A stretch of 16,378 nt of DNA from an uncultured Collinsella sp. (GTDB lineage: Bacteria; Actinomycetota; Coriobacteriia; Coriobacteriales; Coriobacteriaceae): positions 1-16,378 of the forward strand of contig CABSMV010000034.1 of NCBI GenBank assembly GCA_902478935.1, written 5' to 3'. Below are positions 14,303 to 16,378 of the stretch, piece by piece. Position 1 is the stretch's first letter; each line of letters starts with the position of its first letter. Under the pieces are notes generated by a model. The model made no database searches. It was not told where the DNA came from and worked only from the letters and a program-made list of their open reading frames with translations. Made by a program: the position numbers and the translations under genes.

Positions 14303-14361
14303 CTGGGCGGCGCTCGCTGACGTTGGCTCAACCTGCGATGCTGATTACTCCCCTTGCACCA

Positions 14362-14401
14362 AAAATCGCCCCGTTCTCGGTTTTGAGGACGGGGCGATTT
14401 T
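14362..14401. terminator. Bidirectional intrinsic terminator between the LCP gene and pepT
   Basis: AAAATCGCCCCGTTCTC (14362-14378) pairs with GAGGACGGGGCGATTTT (14385-14401), a 17-bp stem with one G-T wobble and a GGTTTT loop. The A-run on the left and T-run on the right give a U-tract for either strand, suiting the convergent LCP and pepT genes. It lies 24 bases from the pepT stop. Confidence 0.9.
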
Positions 14402-14425
14402 GCTTATCTAGATTATGCGAGTTCC

Positions 14426-15673
14426 TTATGCGAAGCGGGCGACGAGCTCCTGGAGCACGTCGGTCATCTTCACGAGTGAGCTGACCGGGACAAACTCGTT
14501 GACGCCGTGGTAGCAGTAACCGCCCGTGGAAAGGTTGGGGCAGGGCAGGCCGCGGAACGACAGCTGCGCACCATCGGTGCCACCGCGAATCGGCAGCACC
14601 TGAGGCTCAACGTCGCAAGCAAGGTAGGCTTCCTTGGCGACGTCGATCAGCTCGGGGTAATCGCACACGATCTCGGCCATGTTGCGGTACTGCTGCTTAA
14701 TCTCCACGGTCACGCGCTCCTCGCCCAAACGCTGGTTGAGCATGGCGGCGGCGGAATCAATCAGATCGAGCTTCTGCTGGAACTTGGCTGCGTCGTGGTC
14801 GCGGACGATATAGCGCGCGGTGGCGTGATCGACAGTCGCCGAGACGCCTTCAAGATGATAGAAGCCCTCGTAGCCCTCGGTGTATTCCGGGCGCTGCACA
14901 TAGGGGAGCAGGGAGTTGAAGTCGCAGAACAGATTGCCTGCGTTGACCATGCGGCCCTTGGCGTCGCCGGGGTGGATGGACTGGCCTTCAAAGCGAACGG
15001 TTGCCTCGGCGGCATTGAAGCACTCCCACTCAAGCTCGCCGATGGGGCCGCCGTCGACCGTGTAGGCGTACTTGCAGCCAAAGGCCTCGATGTCCAACAG
15101 CTCGGCGCCGTGACCGATCTCCTCGTCCGGGCAAAAACAAATGCCGAGTGCGGGGTGGGGCAGCGAGGGTTCCTGAGCGATACGCGCGACAAGCGCCATG
15201 ATCTCGGCGACACCAGCCTTGTCGTCGGCGCCCAGCAGTGTGGTGCCGTCGCTGCAGACCAAATCCTCACCCACAAGGTCGTTCAGGGCGGGAAGCTTGG
15301 CGGTGCTCATTGCCACGGGCTTGCCGTCAACGGTACCGCAGATCAGGTCGCCGCCTTCGTAGTGCACAATGTGCGGCTTTACGCCGGCGCCCGGCGCAAC
15401 CTCGGTGGTGTCGAGGTGTGCGATCAGGCCCAGGGCGGGCTTGCCCTCCGCGCCCGCGCTCGCAGGAATATGCGCGCAGACGTAGGCATGCTCGGTAACA
15501 TGGGCATCGGCCGCGCCGAGTTCGCGCAGCTCCTCGGCCAGGATGTTGGCAAGGTCAAACTGAACGGTGCTCGAAGGCACCTGGTCGCAGTTTGCATCCT
15601 CGGATTGCGTGTTGATTTGGACGTAGCGCAAAAAGCGCTCAAGGACGTCGGGGTTCGTGATGTTGTTTTCCAT
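14426..15673 (-). CDS. pepT: Peptidase T (tripeptide aminopeptidase)
   Basis: PepT removes the N-terminal residue of tripeptides in the cytoplasm, a late step of peptide use. The 415-residue protein is an M20-family dizinc peptidase. Metal and catalytic residues are visible: His86 and Asp88 in AHLDTTE, the bridging Asp in LLGADDKAG (148-154), catalytic Glu184 and ligand Glu185 in PDEEIGHG, the Asp of YTVDGGPIGE, and the C-terminal His in YCYHGVNEF. ATG 15673 was chosen because GGAG lies 8 bases upstream on this strand (15682-15685) and MENN followed by VLERFLRYVQINTQS fits the family start. A longer in-frame extension to 15826 would run through the promoter palindrome into the divergent gene. 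It is monocistronic, bounded by the terminator at 14362-14401. Confidence 0.95.
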   Translation of the reverse strand: MENNITNPDVLERFLRYVQINTQSEDANCDQVPSSTVQFDLANILAEELRELGAADAHVTEHAYVCAHIPASAGAEGKPALGLIAHLDTTEVAPGAGVKPHIVHYEGGDLICGTVDGKPVAMSTAKLPALNDLVGEDLVCSDGTTLLGADDKAGVAEIMALVARIAQEPSLPHPALGICFCPDEEIGHGAELLDIEAFGCKYAYTVDGGPIGELEWECFNAAEATVRFEGQSIHPGDAKGRMVNAGNLFCDFNSLLPYVQRPEYTEGYEGFYHLEGVSATVDHATARYIVRDHDAAKFQQKLDLIDSAAAMLNQRLGEERVTVEIKQQYRNMAEIVCDYPELIDVAKEAYLACDVEPQVLPIRGGTDGAQLSFRGLPCPNLSTGGYCYHGVNEFVPVSSLVKMTDVLQELVARFA

Positions 15674-15711
15674 AAGGACCGCTCCAATCTTGGTCGTCGT
15701 GTGCAACAAGA

Positions 15712-15762
15712 ACTCTAGCACGGTATGCCACGGCATACCGCGACGCTTGGATGGGGTAGAAT
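15712..15762. promoter_or_regulatory. Divergent pepT / DtxR-family regulator promoter region
   Basis: For the plus-strand regulator a -10 TAGAAT lies at 15757-15762. For pepT a minus-strand -10 TAGAGT lies at 15712-15717. Neither has a good -35; the bases where each -35 should lie are occupied by the palindrome at 15721-15740. The arrangement suggests two regulated promoters under one operator. It is a pattern prediction. Confidence 0.42.
15721..15740. promoter_or_regulatory. 20-bp perfect palindromic operator candidate
   Basis: CGGTATGCC (15721-15729) and GGCATACCG (15732-15740) are perfect 9-bp inverted repeats separated by AC. The site lies 47 bases from the pepT start and 53 from the regulator start. 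Its GGTATGCC half-site loosely resembles DtxR/IdeR-type half-sites (AGGTTAGCC), so autoregulation by the adjacent DtxR-family protein is plausible but unproven. Confidence 0.55.
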
Positions 15763-15793
15763 CAGCCTTTGAACGCAGAAGGGACGGAAGGTC

Positions 15794-16216
15794 ATGGATA
15801 CGACAAATAGCTCGCGCGAGCTGCATCTAACGGTGGCTAACGAAGACTACTTGGAGTGCATGGTTCGCATCGAAAGCGAAGAAGGGGAGACCAGTGGCGT
15901 GCGATCGGTCGACATCGCGCAGCGTCTTGGTGTCTCCAAGGCATCGGTCAATAAGGCGGTTTCGGCGCTTAAGGCGTCCGAGCTTGTCGAGCAATCGCAT
16001 TACGGCAAGGTCATCCTGACCGACCGTGGTCGCGAGGTCGGCACGGCTATCTGGTACCGTCATCGCCTTGTCCGCACGTTTTTGGTCCAGGAGCTCGGCG
16101 TCGATTTTGAGCGGGCCGATTCCGAGGCGTGCATGATGGAACATGCGCTTTCCGAGGACACGATGAGCCGCTGGCTCGCCTATCTCGAAAAACAGGGAAT
16201 CAGCGTCGAGGAATAG
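15794..16216 (+). CDS. DtxR/MntR-family metal-dependent transcriptional regulator
   Basis: These dimeric repressors bind DNA when loaded with Mn2+ or Fe2+ and control metal transport genes. The 140 residues comprise a winged helix-turn-helix (about 15-75, with VDIAQRLGVSKASVNKAVSA as the recognition region) and a dimerisation and metal-binding domain (about 76-140). The SH3-like third domain of DtxR is absent, as in MntR. Likely ligands are Asp18 and Glu21 in EDYLE, His90 in YRH, and Cys113, Glu116 and His117 in EACMMEH. Asp18 is the MntR-type residue at the DtxR Met10 position, whereas Cys113 is DtxR-like, so metal preference cannot be assigned with confidence. AAGGGA (15779-15784) is 9 bases before the ATG. 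No metal transporter is in view. Confidence 0.88.
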   Translation: MDTTNSSRELHLTVANEDYLECMVRIESEEGETSGVRSVDIAQRLGVSKASVNKAVSALKASELVEQSHYGKVILTDRGREVGTAIWYRHRLVRTFLVQELGVDFERADSEACMMEHALSEDTMSRWLAYLEKQGISVEE

Positions 16217-16228
16217 CGAAACACATAT

Positions 16229-16353
16229 ATGGATACGAGTTATTACAACCGCCCCGGCGGCGAGGAACTTATGCGCCGCATGTCGAGCGAGACCCTGTTG
16301 ACGCAGGGCCCCATGGGCAGCGTGCTGATGAGTGAATACGACGCTGCCCATGG
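16229..16353 (+). CDS. N-terminal fragment, possibly homocysteine S-methyltransferase family (3' truncated)
   Basis: An ATG at 16229 opens a frame of about 41 residues that runs into adapter sequence at 16354. The segment LLTQGPMGSVLMSEYDAA resembles the start of the homocysteine S-methyltransferase domain of MetH-type and related enzymes, where a DGAMGT-like loop begins the barrel. These enzymes transfer a methyl group to homocysteine to make methionine. The match is short, so the call is tentative. A second in-frame ATG at 16271 has a better ribosome-binding site (GAGG, 16262-16265) and may be the true start. The final five bases (16349-16353) may not be genomic. Confidence 0.4.
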
Positions 16354-16378
16354 CTGTCTCTTATACACATCTCCGAGC
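16354..16378. other. Illumina Nextera transposase adapter (contamination)
   Basis: The last 25 bases begin with CTGTCTCTTATACACATCT, the reverse complement of the Tn5 mosaic end used in Nextera libraries, followed by CCGAGC, the start of the Nextera read-2 adapter arm. This is laboratory sequence left at a contig end, not part of the organism. Confidence 0.97.

Noticed and set aside
12109..14331. 740-residue open frame antisense to murA and the LCP gene
   Set aside because: It spans two real genes on the other strand, has no supported start site or domain, and is a codon-bias shadow.
14507..15718. 403-residue plus-strand open frame opposite pepT
   Set aside because: pepT has all catalytic motifs on the minus strand; the opposite frame is a shadow.
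1..16378. CRISPR arrays, tRNA/rRNA genes, insertion sequences or prophage genes
   Set aside because: No spaced direct repeats, cloverleaf, transposase or phage-like frames were seen on either strand.

Overview
The window looks like a chromosomal segment from a high-GC Gram-positive anaerobe of the Coriobacteriia, most likely Collinsella or a close relative. That placement rests on GC-rich codon use with GTG and TTG starts, the gene order, and the actinobacterial flavour of several proteins. No species marker such as rRNA is present, so it is inference. The right end is not genomic: bases 16354-16378 match the Illumina Nextera transposase adapter, and the last few bases before it may be a fold-back artefact.

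Layout. 1-585 is the 3' part of prmC (release-factor methyltransferase). 600-1297 is a lower-GC hicA-hicB toxin-antitoxin module with its own promoter and a perfect operator-like inverted repeat. It sits between prmC and tsaC, two genes that are usually adjacent. 1432-3730 holds tsaC (tRNA t6A synthesis) and glpK (glycerol kinase), followed by upp (uracil salvage) at 3854-4501. A structured 281-base gap then leads into a complete F1Fo ATP synthase operon in canonical order, atpI-B-E-F-H-A-G-D-C (4783-11666), closed by a strong terminator. murA (peptidoglycan precursor synthesis) and an LCP-family cell-wall ligase follow at 11755-14277. A long bidirectional terminator separates them from the convergent pepT (14426-15673, minus). 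pepT diverges from a DtxR/MntR-type metalloregulator (15794-16216) across a 20-bp perfect palindrome. The final fragment resembles the N-terminus of a homocysteine methyltransferase.

How the genes work together. Most of the window is housekeeping: translation quality (prmC, tsaC), carbon and pyrimidine salvage (glpK, upp), proton-coupled ATP synthesis or hydrolysis (atp), and envelope assembly (murA, LCP). The c subunit lacks the Na+-type polar ligands, so the enzyme is probably H+-coupled. The a subunit carries the mitochondrial-type His/Glu arrangement.

No unknown multigene system was found. The points most worth a second look are the adapter junction, the hicAB insertion and its operator, the palindrome between pepT and the metalloregulator, the signal peptide on subunit b, and the terminator directly abutting the murA ribosome-binding site.
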